A stretch of 64,000 nt of DNA from Burkholderia cepacia ATCC 25416 (GCF_001411495.1 NZ_CP012981.1:1488001-1552000), one strand, 5' to 3'. Positions 33,683 to 43,134 are shown, counted from the first letter of the stretch. Notes: generated from the sequence alone by a model not told the origin. Made by a program: numbers and translations.

Positions 33683-33773
33683 ATTGGTTGTCGCGCTGCG
33701 GCAACCTCCGAATGTCTCCTCCACCCTCCTCCTATGGTGGATTAAGCCCGAACCAGCCGTTCGGGCTTTTTTT
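33683..33773 (+). ncRNA. candidate trans-acting small RNA with an anti-Shine-Dalgarno loop
   Basis: Predicted transcript of about 91 nt between a clear promoter and a clear terminator, with no open reading frame of note. Three stem-loops can be drawn. SL1 is GGTTGTCGC / GCGGCAACC (33686-33706, one G-U pair, 3-nt loop). SL2 is a 6-bp stem (33720-33725 / 33736-33741) that presents the loop CTCCTCCTAT, complementary to Shine-Dalgarno sequences. SL3 is the terminator. C-rich CUCC/CCUCC loops are a known design of bacterial small RNAs that block ribosome binding. Existence and function are inference. It may already be in Burkholderia transcript catalogues. Confidence 0.65.
33745..33773 (+). terminator. 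terminator of the candidate small RNA
   Basis: AGCCCGAAC (33745-33753), loop CAGCC, GTTCGGGCT (33759-33767), then a 7-T run (33767-33773). The left side has no A-run, so it is directional (+), and the only + transcript it can end is the one from 33683. Confidence 0.88.
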
Positions 33774-33818
33774 CGTCCCATGCAAACATCGGCGCGCGGT
33801 TTGCGCGCACCGACAGGG

Positions 33819-34124
33819 TTACGCGGGTTGCCTTGCGGCAGGTTGCGAGGTCGCGTCGGGCGGCGTGCCGCGCGGGCGCGCATCGGGCGCCGGCGCATGG
33901 ACGGCCGATGCATGGCCGTGCCCGCGTGCGCAGAAGTGGCGGACGCGTTCGCGCACCGCGCGCAGGCGGGCGACGCGATCCTCGGCATGCGCGGCACGGG
34001 CTTCGGCAAGGCGTGTATCGAGGGCTTCGAGCTTGGCTTCGCAGTCGGCGCGGGCGGCGACGGCAGGTGCTGCGGCGGCCAGCATCACGGCCGCGAGGAA
34101 GGGTGTAAGTCGTTGATTCATCAT
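33819..34124 (-). CDS. DUF1090-type small periplasmic protein
   Basis: 101-aa exported protein. The signal peptide ends near AAAPAVAARA, followed by the DUF1090 pattern: Cys in DCEAKLEALDTRLAEARAA, then RVARLRAVRERVRHFCA with a second Cys. This matches E. coli YqjC-like proteins, where the two cysteines flank a helical hairpin. The tail is low-complexity, rich in Pro, Ala and Arg. Two ATGs in tandem (34124, 34121) are equally possible. Function unknown. Confidence 0.75.
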   Translation of the reverse strand: MMNQRLTPFLAAVMLAAAAPAVAARADCEAKLEALDTRLAEARAAHAEDRVARLRAVRERVRHFCARGHGHASAVHAPAPDARPRGTPPDATSQPAARQPA

Positions 34125-34284
34125 GCTTGTTTGTTGTTTTCCGTGTTCGGCCGGTCTGGCGCGGCAAGGTCATGTGCCGCGTGTCGATGGGTGCCTCCCC
34201 GGGCGCTCGGTTCGCCTGGCTTGTCGGGGCACGACCGGATTTTGGCCCATTTCGGCCGCTGTGGACACGGGGAGCGGATTCCCT

Positions 34285-34314
34285 TTGACCGCGTTGCGGT
34301 ATTTCCTTTATAAT
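34285..34314 (+). promoter_or_regulatory. strong promoter of rplM-rpsI
   Basis: TTGACC (34285-34290), an 18-bp spacer and a perfect TATAAT (34309-34314), the best promoter in the window. The predicted transcript starts near 34321 and leaves a leader of about 115 nt before rplM. Confidence 0.85.
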
Positions 34315-34321
34315 TCAGGGC

Positions 34322-34347
34322 TTTTCCGCATTCATGCCCACGGAAAA
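34322..34347 (+). promoter_or_regulatory. 5'-terminal hairpin of the rplM leader
   Basis: TTTTCCG (34322-34328) pairs with CGGAAAA (34341-34347) around a 12-nt loop, at the very start of the predicted transcript. The rest of the 34125-34435 gap holds the promoter and an A-rich leader, with no gene. Ribosomal-protein leaders often bind their own product, so this is a candidate autoregulatory element. Confidence 0.5.
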
Positions 34348-34435
34348 AGAACAGGGAGAGCCTGCACCGCGCCTCGAAGCGCACACAGACAAGCAGGAAG
34401 AACACATCGGGCAAAGCAATTTTTTTGGATCGATC

Positions 34436-34864
34436 ATGAAGACGTTTTCCGCAAAAGCCCATGAGGTGACGCGCGAATGGTACGTGATTGACGCGACGGA
34501 TAAGGTTCTCGGCCGTGTTGCCAGCGAAGTGGCACGCCGTCTGCGCGGCAAGCACAAGCCTGAGTTCACCCCGCACGTCGACACTGGTGATTTCATCATC
34601 ATCATCAACGCGAGCAAGTTGAAGGTCACGGGCAACAAGACTCTGGACAAGAAGTACTACCGTCACTCGGGCTACCCGGGCGGTATCTATGAAACGACGT
34701 TCGGCAAGATGCAGGAACGCTTCCCGGGCCGCGCGCTCGAGAAGGCGGTCAAGGGCATGCTGCCGAAGGGCCCGCTCGGTTACGCGATGATCAAGAAGCT
34801 GAAGGTCTACGCAGAAGCGACGCATCCGCACTCGGCTCAACAGCCGAAGGCGCTCGAGATCTAA
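34436..34864 (+). CDS. rplM: 50S ribosomal protein L13
   Basis: Early-assembly protein of the large ribosomal subunit. The ATG at 34436 ([20 protein letters not shown]) gives exactly 142 aa, the family length. The open frame 102 nt further upstream is leader sequence. Conserved segments include [20 protein letters not shown] and [16 protein letters not shown]. rpsI follows after 10 nt, the universal rplM-rpsI pair, driven by the promoter at 34285. Confidence 0.98.
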
Positions 34865-34874
34865 GGGGACCCAC

Positions 34875-35267
34875 ATGATCGGTAACTGGAACTACGGTAC
34901 GGGCCGCCGCAAGAGCGCAGTCGCACGTGTCTTCATCAAGGCTGGCAAGGGCGACATCATCGTCAACGGCAAGCCCATCGCTGACTACTTCTCGCGCGAA
35001 ACGTCGCTGATGATCGTGCGTCAACCGCTGGAACTCACGAACCACGGCCAGACGTTCGACATCAAGGTGAACGTGAACGGCGGCGGCGAAACGGGTCAGG
35101 CAGGTGCAGTGCGCCACGGCATCACCCGTGCACTGATCGACTACGATGCGACGCTGAAGCCGTCGCTGTCGAACGCAGGCTTCGTCACGCGCGATGCACG
35201 TGAAGTCGAGCGTAAGAAGGTCGGTCTGCGCAAGGCACGCCGCGCCAAGCAGTTCTCGAAGCGTTAA
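34875..35267 (+). CDS. rpsI: 30S ribosomal protein S9
   Basis: 130-aa small-subunit protein whose basic C-terminal tail ([18 protein letters not shown]) reaches the P-site tRNA. The N-terminal [20 protein letters not shown] and [19 protein letters not shown] segments are family hallmarks. It is second gene of the rplM operon, closed by the terminator at 35312. Confidence 0.98.
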   Translation: MIGNWNYGTGRRKSAVARVFIKAGKGDIIVNGKPIADYFSRETSLMIVRQPLELTNHGQTFDIKVNVNGGGETGQAGAVRHGITRALIDYDATLKPSLSNAGFVTRDAREVERKKVGLRKARRAKQFSKR

Positions 35268-35311
35268 TTCCGCTTCATGGCCGCGCCGCTTCCGGGCGGC
35301 GTCCGCCGGAA

Positions 35312-35343
35312 AAACCGCCAGCTTTTGCGCTGGCGGTTTTTTT
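35312..35343 (+). terminator. terminator of rplM-rpsI
   Basis: CCGCCAGC (35315-35322) pairs with GCTGGCGG (35329-35336), extended by A-T pairs outside, and followed by seven Ts. Confidence 0.88.
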
Positions 35344-35450
35344 ATGCCCGTTTCCAGGCGCGTGCTGCCGCGGCCTGCGCATGCGTGTTTGATGAAATCG
35401 ACAAGAACCTATTGATTTCATGGACTTCAGCACGATCTTCTGATCGGCCC

Positions 35451-35456
35451 TACAAT
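35451..35456 (+). promoter_or_regulatory. candidate -10 for erpA
   Basis: TACAAT lies 30 bp before the erpA start in the 218-bp gap after rpsI. The -35 is not clear. An RNA starting near 35463 would have a short leader that includes the ribosome site GGAGAG. Confidence 0.4.
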
Positions 35457-35485
35457 AGCGGCTAAAGCTTTTTGGAGAGTTCGCA

Positions 35486-35857
35486 ATGAACGCTGTTACC
35501 GAATCCGCAGCAACGACGGCCGAAATGCCGGTTCCGTTCGTCTTCACCGACGCCGCAGCCGACAAGGTCAAGCAACTGATCGACGAAGAGGGCAATCCCG
35601 ACCTGAAGCTGCGCGTGTTCGTGCAGGGCGGTGGCTGCTCCGGCTTCCAGTACGGCTTCACGTTCGACGAGGAAGTCAACGAGGACGACACCGTGATGAA
35701 CAAGAACGGCGTCCAGCTCCTGATCGACTCGATGAGCTACCAGTACCTGGTCGGCGCCGAGATCGACTACAAGGACGACCTCAACGGCGCCCAGTTCGTG
35801 ATCAAGAACCCGAACGCGACCACCACCTGCGGGTGCGGCTCGTCGTTCTCGGTCTGA
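35486..35857 (+). CDS. erpA: iron-sulfur cluster insertion protein ErpA
   Basis: A-type carrier that delivers Fe-S clusters to apo-enzymes. The 123-aa product has the three conserved cysteines: Cys51 in [13 protein letters not shown], and Cys115 and Cys117 in the C-terminal [11 protein letters not shown]. The 20 or so extra N-terminal residues and the absence of isc genes nearby favour ErpA over IscA. A bidirectional terminator separates it from anmK. Confidence 0.95.
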
Positions 35858-35892
35858 GCGCACGACAGATCCACGCCGGTTCGCCGGAATGA

Positions 35893-35917
35893 AAAACGGG
35901 GCATCATGCCCCGTTTT
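35893..35917. terminator. bidirectional terminator between erpA and anmK
   Basis: AAAACGGGGCA / TGCCCCGTTTT, perfect 11-nt arms around TCA, with A and T runs on both sides. Confidence 0.88.
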
Positions 35918-35963
35918 TTGTGCCCGTTTTCCATGCGGCGCTCGCCGCGCGGCCGGCGTCGCG

Positions 35964-37112
35964 TCAGCGCGGATAGAGCGCGCCGAGCACGCGGTTGCCG
36001 GCCGCACCGGTGACCGTCGCGAGATTGCCGGGCTGGCGCGCGGTGAAACGGTACGCGAGCCACGCGAACGCGAGTGCCTCGACCTGCTGAGGCGGCACGC
36101 CGAGTGCCGCCGTCGTATCGACCGTGGCCGGCACGCCGGCCTCGCGCAGCGCGTGCCGGAGCGCATCGAGCAGCACCGGATTGCGTGCGCCGCCGCCGCA
36201 TACGAACACGGCCTTGCAGCCCGCTGCATGCTGTGCGATCTCGCGCGCGACCGAAACGGCAGTGAGCGCGGTGAGGGTGGCCTGCACGTCCTGCGGCGCG
36301 ACGTGTGAGAACGTGGTGAGCTTCGCGTCGAGCCAGGCGGGATTGAACAGGTCGCGCCCGGTGCTTTTCGGCGGCGGTGCGGCGAAATAGGGCTCGTCGA
36401 GCAGCGCGTCGAGCAGCGCTGCATGGACGGTGCCGCGCGCCGCGAACTTGCCGCCGTCGTCGTACGGCTTGCCGAGATGGCGGGTCGCCCATTCGTCGAG
36501 CAGCGCATTCGCGGGGCCGCAGTCGAAACCGCGCACGTCGCCGCCTTCGCCGGGCAGGATCGTGATGTTGCTGATCCCGCCGAGATTGCAAACGACGCGC
36601 GTCTCGCCCGCTGCGCCGAACACCGTTGCATGGAAGGCCGGCGCGAGCGGTGCCCCGTGGCCGCCTGCCGCGACGTCGCGGCTGCGGAAATCGGCGATCA
36701 CGTCGACCTGGGCCAGCTCGGCGAGCAGTGCCGGGTTGTTGATCTGCCGCGTATAACCGCGCTCGGGGCGATGGCGCACGGTCTGGCCGTGCACGCCGAT
36801 CGCGCGGATCTCGTCGCGCGACAGCCCGGCCGTGCGCTGCAATTCGTGGCAGCACACCGCATAGCGCGCGACCAGCGCGTTCGCGGCGAGCGATTCGCGG
36901 TCGATCTCGTCGTCGCCGGGCTGCTGCAGCGCGAACAGCACGTCGCGCAGCGATTGCGCGAAGCCGACGAACGCTTCCGTGAGCACGACCGGCGCCTTGC
37001 CGGCCTCGAAACGCACGGCGACGCCATCGACGCCATCCATGCTGGTTCCCGACATCAGCCCGAAGTAGATGCCGTCGGCCGGATGGGCGTTTTGCGGCTG
37101 TCGTTGCGGCAC
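35964..37112 (-). CDS. anmK: anhydro-N-acetylmuramic acid kinase
   Basis: Peptidoglycan recycling enzyme: cleaves and phosphorylates 1,6-anhydro-MurNAc to MurNAc-6-phosphate. 382 aa, ASKHA fold. The N-terminal phosphate loop is [19 protein letters not shown], with [15 protein letters not shown] and [15 protein letters not shown] further on. It is transcribed divergently from tyrS, as in many proteobacteria. The C-terminus ends [11 protein letters not shown]. Confidence 0.96.
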   Translation of the reverse strand: MPQRQPQNAHPADGIYFGLMSGTSMDGVDGVAVRFEAGKAPVVLTEAFVGFAQSLRDVLFALQQPGDDEIDRESLAANALVARYAVCCHELQRTAGLSRDEIRAIGVHGQTVRHRPERGYTRQINNPALLAELAQVDVIADFRSRDVAAGGHGAPLAPAFHATVFGAAGETRVVCNLGGISNITILPGEGGDVRGFDCGPANALLDEWATRHLGKPYDDGGKFAARGTVHAALLDALLDEPYFAAPPPKSTGRDLFNPAWLDAKLTTFSHVAPQDVQATLTALTAVSVAREIAQHAAGCKAVFVCGGGARNPVLLDALRHALREAGVPATVDTTAALGVPPQQVEALAFAWLAYRFTARQPGNLATVTGAAGNRVLGALYPR

Positions 37113-37254
37113 GTTGGGTTCTCCTGGATCGTGCGGCGCGGGCCGGTGCCGCGCGCCTTGCGCCCGATTATCCGCGCAACGCGGCGCGCCGTTAAGCGAT
37201 GGGCGCGCAAGTTATGGGAAAATCCCTGTTTTTGCGACATTCTTCCTGGCACCG

Positions 37255-38496
37255 ATGAGCACCGAACCCAGTTCCAAGCCTGTTTTCCCGATCACCGACG
37301 AAGTCCGGCATGCGCTCGCCGTCACGAAGCGCGGCGTCGACGAACTGCTGATCGAGGAAGAGTTCGCGCAGAAGCTCGCGCGCAGCGCGGCCACGGGCAC
37401 GCCGCTTCGCATCAAGCTCGGCCTCGACCCGACCGCACCCGACATCCACATCGGCCACACCGTCGTGCTGAACAAGATGCGTCAGCTGCAGGACCTCGGC
37501 CACACGGTGATCTTCCTGATCGGCGATTTCACGTCGCTGATCGGCGATCCGTCGGGCCGCAACGCGACGCGCCCGCCGCTCACGCGCGAGCAGATCGAGT
37601 CGAACGCGAAGACCTATTTCGAGCAGGCCGCGCTCGTGCTCGATCGCGCGAAGACCGAGATCCGCTACAACAGCGAATGGTCGATGCCGCTCGGCGCGGA
37701 CGGGATGATCAAGCTCGCATCGCGCTACACGGTTGCGCGGATCCTCGAACGCGAGGATTTCACGAAGCGCTTCCAGGGCGGCGTGCCGATCTCGATCCAC
37801 GAATTCCTGTACCCGCTGATGCAAGGCTACGATTCGGTCGCGCTGAACGCCGATCTCGAGCTGGGCGGCACCGACCAGAAGTTCAACCTGCTGGTCGGCC
37901 GCGAGCTGCAGAAGCAGTACGGCCAGGAACAGCAGTGCATTCTCACGATGCCGCTGCTCGAAGGCCTCGACGGCGTCGAGAAGATGTCGAAGTCGAAGGG
38001 CAACTACGTCGGCATCAGCGAGAAGCCGACCGACATGTTCGGCAAGCTGATGAGCATCTCGGACACGCTGATGTGGCGTTACTTCGAACTGCTGTCGTTC
38101 CGCGGCCTCGACGAGATCGCCGGCTTCAAGCGCGAGGCCGAAGGCGGCCGCAACCCGCGCGACTTCAAGGTGCTGCTCGCGCAGGAAATCGTCGCGCGGT
38201 TCCACTCGCAGGCCGACGCCGAACGTGCGCTCGAGGACTTCAACCACCGCGCGAAGGGCGGCGTGCCGGACGACATCCCGTCGGTCACGCTCGCGGGCGC
38301 ACCGCTCGCGATCGGCCAGCTGCTGAAGCAGGCGGGCCTCGTGCCGTCGACGAGCGAAGCGCTGCGCAATATCGAGCAGGGCGGCGTGAAGATCGACGGC
38401 GCGACCGTGTCGGACAAGGGCCTGAAGGTCGAAGCCGGCGAGTTCGTCGTTCAGGTCGGCAAGCGCCGCTTCGCGCGCGTCACGCTGACCGCATGA
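37255..38496 (+). CDS. tyrS: tyrosyl-tRNA synthetase
   Basis: Class I synthetase charging tRNA(Tyr). The ATG at 37255 ([20 protein letters not shown]) gives 413 aa of the TyrZ-like bacterial subfamily. HIGH appears as HIGH at residues 65-68, KMSKS at 243-247, and a C-terminal S4 RNA-binding domain (residues about 345-413, [20 protein letters not shown]). The long open frame upstream is antisense to anmK and is not coding. The stop overlaps the dtd start (ATGA). Confidence 0.97.
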   Translation: MSTEPSSKPVFPITDEVRHALAVTKRGVDELLIEEEFAQKLARSAATGTPLRIKLGLDPTAPDIHIGHTVVLNKMRQLQDLGHTVIFLIGDFTSLIGDPSGRNATRPPLTREQIESNAKTYFEQAALVLDRAKTEIRYNSEWSMPLGADGMIKLASRYTVARILEREDFTKRFQGGVPISIHEFLYPLMQGYDSVALNADLELGGTDQKFNLLVGRELQKQYGQEQQCILTMPLLEGLDGVEKMSKSKGNYVGISEKPTDMFGKLMSISDTLMWRYFELLSFRGLDEIAGFKREAEGGRNPRDFKVLLAQEIVARFHSQADAERALEDFNHRAKGGVPDDIPSVTLAGAPLAIGQLLKQAGLVPSTSEALRNIEQGGVKIDGATVSDKGLKVEAGEFVVQVGKRRFARVTLTA

Positions 38497-38951
38497 TCGC
38501 GCTGATCCAGCGCGTGAAGCGCGCCGACGTGCGCGTCGGCGACCGCACGACGGGCGAGATCGGCGCGGGCCTGCTCGCGCTCGTCTGCGCGGAGCGCGGC
38601 GACACCGATGCAGCGGCCGACAAGCTGCTCGCGAAAATGCTCGGCTACCGCGTGTTCAGCGATGCCGCCGGCAAGATGAACCTGCCGGTGTCGAATATCG
38701 ACGGCGAGGGCCGCGCAGGCGGCCTGCTGCTCGTGTCGCAGTTCACGCTGGCGGCCGATACCAACAGCGGGCTGCGTCCGAGCTTCACGCCGGCCGCGCC
38801 GCCCGACGAAGGCGCGCGGCTCTTCGACTATTTCGTCGCGGCCGCGCGTGCGCGCCATCCGGTCGTCGAGACGGGCGAGTTCGGCGCCGACATGCAGGTG
38901 TCGCTCGTCAACGACGGCCCCGTGACATTCTGGCTGCAAGTGCGGCCCTGA
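38493..38951 (+). CDS. dtd: D-aminoacyl-tRNA deacylase
   Basis: Removes D-amino acids mischarged on tRNA, classically D-Tyr-tRNA(Tyr). 152 aa, with the SQFTL motif and the [10 protein letters not shown] motif containing the Gly-cisPro used for chiral selection. The ATG overlaps the tyrS stop by four nucleotides, so synthesis is coupled to the synthetase whose errors it corrects. Confidence 0.96.
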   Translation: MIALIQRVKRADVRVGDRTTGEIGAGLLALVCAERGDTDAAADKLLAKMLGYRVFSDAAGKMNLPVSNIDGEGRAGGLLLVSQFTLAADTNSGLRPSFTPAAPPDEGARLFDYFVAAARARHPVVETGEFGADMQVSLVNDGPVTFWLQVRP

Positions 38952-38974
38952 TTCTTTGCCGGAGACGCCCCGCG

Positions 38975-39637
38975 ATGGCCACCACGCAGATTCTTTTCAT
39001 CCGCCATGGCGAGACGGCCTGGAACCGCATCAAGCGCATCCAGGGTCATATCGACATCCCGCTGGCCGACACGGGGCTCGCGCAGGCCCAAAAGCTGGCC
39101 GCGCGGCTCGCACGCGACGCGCGTGACGGTGCACGGATCGACGCGGTTTATTCGAGCGACCTGATGCGCGCGCAACAGACCGCGCAGCCCTTCGCCGATG
39201 CGCTCGGGTTGCCGCTGCTGCTGCGGGAGGGGCTGCGGGAACGCTCGTACGGCGCATTCCAGGGGCACGACAGTACCGAGATCGAGGCGTTGTTTCCGGA
39301 CGCATACGCGGCGTGGCAGACGCGCGATCCGGGTTTCGCGCCGGAAGGCGGCGAGTCGCAGCGCGAGTTCTATCACCGCGTGCTGCACGCGCTCGAGCCG
39401 ATCGTGGCCGCGCACCCGGGCGGCCGGATCGCGTGTGTCGCGCACGGCGGCGTGCTCGACAGCGTGTACCGGTTTGCAAACGGCATCGAACTGTCGGCGC
39501 CCCGCAATTATCAGCTGCTCAACACGAGCATCAACGTCGTCGATTACGTGGATGGCCGCGCGCAGGTCGTGCAGTGGGCCGACGTCTCGCACCTCGACGC
39601 CGCAAGCGACGACGACGGGTACCGCAAGGTGCTCTGA
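38975..39637 (+). CDS. histidine phosphatase family protein (GpmB/CobC-like)
   Basis: 220-aa branch-1 histidine phosphatase. The phospho-acceptor motif is RHGETAWN, with His11, the second histidine lies in CVAHGGVLDSVY, and the conserved LRERSYGAFQG stretch is present. Annotated elsewhere as phosphoglycerate mutase-like, but mutase activity cannot be assumed. It follows dtd by 23 nt and may be part of the tyrS-dtd operon. Confidence 0.88.
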   Translation: MATTQILFIRHGETAWNRIKRIQGHIDIPLADTGLAQAQKLAARLARDARDGARIDAVYSSDLMRAQQTAQPFADALGLPLLLREGLRERSYGAFQGHDSTEIEALFPDAYAAWQTRDPGFAPEGGESQREFYHRVLHALEPIVAAHPGGRIACVAHGGVLDSVYRFANGIELSAPRNYQLLNTSINVVDYVDGRAQVVQWADVSHLDAASDDDGYRKVL

Positions 39638-39697
39638 ACCGGCAGGCCCCGTCCGCCATGGCCGGCCGGGGCTTCCTTCCTGCGTGGCGCTCGCCGC

Positions 39698-40825
39698 TTA
39701 CTGCGGCAGCGCGTGGCGGGTCTTGTAGTCGAGCGCGTACGCGATCTTGCCGGGCTTGTCCGCCGCGATCGGCTGGCGCAGCTTGTCGAATTCCCCCTTG
39801 TTGTATTTCTTCCCGCCGTTGATCGCGTCCGCGCGCCCGAGGTCGGCGCCCGTCTTGCCGTCGATCACGGGGTCCGTGGCCGCGACCATGCGCGCAGACG
39901 CATTCCAGACCGCGTTCAGGTAGCCCGTGTCGGCCTTTGCCGGATCGGGATCGGTTGCGCCGGCGCGCGTCAGGTCGTAGCCGTCGAGCGAGAACGTGCC
40001 CGGTTGCGCGCGCAGCCAGTCGGCCCAGTAGAACTCGAGGTAGTCGGTGGCTTGTGGGGGCTTGCTGTAGGCGATGTCGCGCGTGAAATAGACGAGCGAG
40101 CGGTAGCGGTCGTTCGTCATCCCGAGTTTCAGGCCGAGCCCGGTCGGCAGTTGGGCGGCCGTGATCGGCTTGCCTTCACCGTTCTTGAGGCGCAGATAAC
40201 CGCGGCTCTGCATCTGCTGCCAGAACGCGTCGCCCGAGTAGTCGCTGAGGTTGTCCTTGACGACGACGTGCACGTGCAGCGCCGGGCCGCCGTCGGGCGT
40301 CTCGTAGTAGGTCGACAGGCCGTGGTGGCCGTCGGTCAGGTACAGCGCATCGCCGTTCGGGCCGATCACGACCGGGTTCAGCACCGACCGGTCGCGGGCG
40401 TTCGCGTCGGTCGTCTTGCACGCGTAGCTGGCGGGATCGCGCAGCACCGACCTGGCCGTGTAGCCCGCCGAAGCGACACCGCCGAGGCCTTCGTCCGCAC
40501 AGAAGTCGTCGAATTTCTTGTCGGGCTGCAGTTCGTAGCGGCCGAGCTTGTAGTAGATCTGGTCGTAACCGATTGCACCCTGCGTCGGATGGAGGTCGCC
40601 GAGCGTCACGTCGATCAGGTCGCCCGCACGGGCAGCCTTCCACTTGCCCGGTTGCGGCGTGACGGTGGCGGGCGGCGCCGGGGCAGGCGCGGTCGGGGTG
40701 CCGCCGGACGGCGTTTGCGCGTCCGAACGCGCGACGGCGGCGACATCGTCGCCTCCACAGGCGCCGAGGGCGAGGACGGCGGACAGGCTGGCGGCGAGGG
40801 CGAAACGGATCGGCAGGCGTGGCAT
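39698..40825 (-). CDS. ParB/Srx-fold lipoprotein (ParBc_2-like)
   Basis: 375-aa exported protein. The start at 40825 gives a lipoprotein signal peptide with the lipobox LGAC (Cys23), then an Ala/Pro/Thr-rich linker, then a domain that I recognise as the ParB-like nuclease family PF08857. Landmarks are GDLIDVTLGDLHPTQGAIGY and LYLTDGHHGLSTYYE. Chromosome-partition labels for this family are misleading, because the protein should be at the cell envelope. No operon partner. Function unknown. Confidence 0.75.
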   Translation of the reverse strand: MPRLPIRFALAASLSAVLALGACGGDDVAAVARSDAQTPSGGTPTAPAPAPPATVTPQPGKWKAARAGDLIDVTLGDLHPTQGAIGYDQIYYKLGRYELQPDKKFDDFCADEGLGGVASAGYTARSVLRDPASYACKTTDANARDRSVLNPVVIGPNGDALYLTDGHHGLSTYYETPDGGPALHVHVVVKDNLSDYSGDAFWQQMQSRGYLRLKNGEGKPITAAQLPTGLGLKLGMTNDRYRSLVYFTRDIAYSKPPQATDYLEFYWADWLRAQPGTFSLDGYDLTRAGATDPDPAKADTGYLNAVWNASARMVAATDPVIDGKTGADLGRADAINGGKKYNKGEFDKLRQPIAADKPGKIAYALDYKTRHALPQ

Positions 40826-40977
40826 CGCGGGTATCGGGTGTCGGTCGGATTGGCGGAACACCGTGCGGGTCACGGACAGGCGGGACGGACGGCGCGTGCG
40901 ACCGTGCGCGGGTGCAAGCCCGTCAGCTTGTCACAGGTATTTGACAGCAAATTGAAATGACGGGAAGCAGCGGATCG

Positions 40978-41931
40978 TCAGGTGGACGAGGCGCCGTCGG
41001 GCGGTGCTGCCGTCGCGCGGCGGCGCGCACGCTTTGACGCGCCGTTCACGAGCGCCCAGCGCAGCACGGGCGCGACGACCCGTATGCCGGGCCGGACCAC
41101 CGCGCGCCGCAGCGGCGCGAACGTCGACACGCCGAGCATGCGCTGCGCCCACGGCGGCAGCAGGTCGATTCCGGCATGCATCACCAGTGACGCGGCCGGC
41201 CGCAGCACCGGCTTCGCGACCGGCACGTTCAGCAGGATGGACATCACGTCGAACGTACGCGGCCCGGCCTCGAGTTCGGGCTGCATGCGTGCGAGATACG
41301 CGGCCACCTCGGCACGCGAACGGGGAACCTCGTGTGCGCCGAGCAGTTCGGCGACCAGTGCCGTCTCGGCGTAGTAGCGATCCTGCAATTCGCCCGGCAG
41401 CGCCGGATTCACGTAGCGCAGATGCGCGGCGAGGAAACTCGATACTTCCGCGACGTGCACCCAGGTCAGCAACGCCGGATCGTCGGCGCGATACGGCCGG
41501 CCGTCCGGTGCGGTGCCCGATATGTGCGCGTGGATCGATTTCACGCGCTCGATCAGTGCGAGTGCGTCCGCGCGACTGCCGAAGGTCGTACCGGTGATGA
41601 ACGTGGCGGTGCGCCGCAAGCGACCCAGGATGTCGGTGCGAAACGACGAGTGATCCCAGACGCCCGCGAGGGCGAGCGGATGGAGCGCCTGCAGCAGCAG
41701 TGCGGCGATGCCGCCTGTCATCATCGACGTGAAGTCGGCATGCACGCGCCAGCAGACGGCGTCGGGGCCGAACAGCCCCGGGTCTCCGGGCGGAGAGGAG
41801 AGGTCGAGCGACGGGCCGCCGCCGCCCGCCGTCAGGTGCGTGACGCCGGCCACGAGCCGCTTGCGGATCGGCTCGGCCCAGCGCGGGCCCGGTGCGGGTG
41901 CGGCGGTGTGGCGGCTGGGCGGCGTCGTCAT
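40978..41931 (-). CDS. MpaB/DUF2236-family oxygenase-like protein
   Basis: 317-aa protein of the DUF2236 family, which includes the latex-clearing and MpaB oxygenases, thought to be haem-dependent. Recognisable segments are WRVHADFTSMMTGGIAALLL, HPLALAGVWDHSSFRTDILG and RLRRTATFITGTTFG. No signal peptide. It lies 24 nt downstream of ruvB in the same direction but is functionally unrelated as far as known. The substrate is unknown. Confidence 0.8.
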   Translation of the reverse strand: MTTPPSRHTAAPAPGPRWAEPIRKRLVAGVTHLTAGGGGPSLDLSSPPGDPGLFGPDAVCWRVHADFTSMMTGGIAALLLQALHPLALAGVWDHSSFRTDILGRLRRTATFITGTTFGSRADALALIERVKSIHAHISGTAPDGRPYRADDPALLTWVHVAEVSSFLAAHLRYVNPALPGELQDRYYAETALVAELLGAHEVPRSRAEVAAYLARMQPELEAGPRTFDVMSILLNVPVAKPVLRPAASLVMHAGIDLLPPWAQRMLGVSTFAPLRRAVVRPGIRVVAPVLRWALVNGASKRARRRATAAPPDGASST

Positions 41932-41955
41932 GGCGGGTGCGGCTCGGGCGACGGG

Positions 41956-43026
41956 TTACTTCCCGTCGGGGGTATCCCACTCGCCGCGTTCGGTGCGGCC
42001 GGCGTCGGGCACGGAAAGCCCGAAGTGGCGATACGTGAGCAGCGTCGCGACGCGCCCGCGCGGCGTGCGCTGCAGGAAGCCCTGCTGGATCAGGTAGGGC
42101 TCGAGTACGTCCTCGATCGTGTCGCGCTCTTCGCCGATCGCCGCCGCGAGGTTGTCGATACCGACCGGGCCGCCGTCGAACTTGTACAGGATCGCCTCGA
42201 GCAGCTTGCGGTCCATCAGGTCGAAGCCGACCGGATCGACGTCGAGCATCGCGAGCGCGGCATCGGCGACGGCCGCGGTGATCTGGCCGTCGGCCTTCAC
42301 TTCCGCGAAGTCGCGCACGCGTCGCAGCAGCCGGTTCGCAATCCGCGGCGTGCCGCGCGAGCGCTTCGCGATTTCCAGCGCGCCGTTCGGATCGATCTGC
42401 GCGTTCAGCAGCGATGCCGAGCGCCGCACGATGCGCGACAGTTGATCGGCGTCGTAGAACTCGAGGCGTGCGACGATCCCGAAACGGTCGCGCAGCGGGT
42501 TGGTCAGCATCCCGGCGCGGGTGGTGGCGCCGACCAGCGTGAACGGCTGCAGGTCGAGCTTCACGCTGCGCGCGGCCGGGCCTTCGCCGATCATGATGTC
42601 GATCTGGTAATCCTCGAGTGCCGGATACAGGATTTCCTCGACGACCGGCGACAGCCGGTGGATTTCGTCGATGAACAGCACGTCGTTCGCCTCGAGGTTC
42701 GTCAGCAGCGCGGCGAGATCGCCCGCGCGCTCGAGCACGGGGCCGGACGTCTGGCGCAGGTTCACGCCCATCTCCCGCGCGATGATGTGCGCGAGCGTCG
42801 TCTTGCCGAGGCCCGGCGGCCCGAACAGCAGCACGTGGTCGAGCGGCTCGGAGCGGCGCTTGGCGGCTTCGATGAAGATCTCGAGCTGGCCGCGCACCTT
42901 TTCCTGGCCGACGTAGTCGTCGAGCTGGCGCGGCCGCAGCGCACGTTCGAACACCTCCTCGTGCGACGAGGCGGGCGTGGCGGCGATGATCCGCTGCTCG
43001 GTGGCGAGTTTGTCGGTTTCAATCAT
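41956..43026 (-). CDS. ruvB: Holliday junction ATP-dependent DNA helicase RuvB
   Basis: AAA+ motor that drives branch migration at Holliday junctions with RuvA. 356 aa. Walker A is at residues 69-76 (GPPGLGKT), Walker B is [11 protein letters not shown], and the C-terminal winged helix includes [20 protein letters not shown] and ends near [13 protein letters not shown]. It is encoded 108 nt after ruvA in the - strand run ruvC-ruvA-ruvB. Confidence 0.97.
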   Translation of the reverse strand: MIETDKLATEQRIIAATPASSHEEVFERALRPRQLDDYVGQEKVRGQLEIFIEAAKRRSEPLDHVLLFGPPGLGKTTLAHIIAREMGVNLRQTSGPVLERAGDLAALLTNLEANDVLFIDEIHRLSPVVEEILYPALEDYQIDIMIGEGPAARSVKLDLQPFTLVGATTRAGMLTNPLRDRFGIVARLEFYDADQLSRIVRRSASLLNAQIDPNGALEIAKRSRGTPRIANRLLRRVRDFAEVKADGQITAAVADAALAMLDVDPVGFDLMDRKLLEAILYKFDGGPVGIDNLAAAIGEERDTIEDVLEPYLIQQGFLQRTPRGRVATLLTYRHFGLSVPDAGRTERGEWDTPDGK

Positions 43027-43134
43027 GCGGCCATTGTACCGCGCGCCGCACTCCCGCCCACCTGGCCGAAAGGCCGACTGGCGCGCGATGCCGCGCCGCG
43101 CGACACTGGTTTCGACGGCCGGATTGAACGCGCG

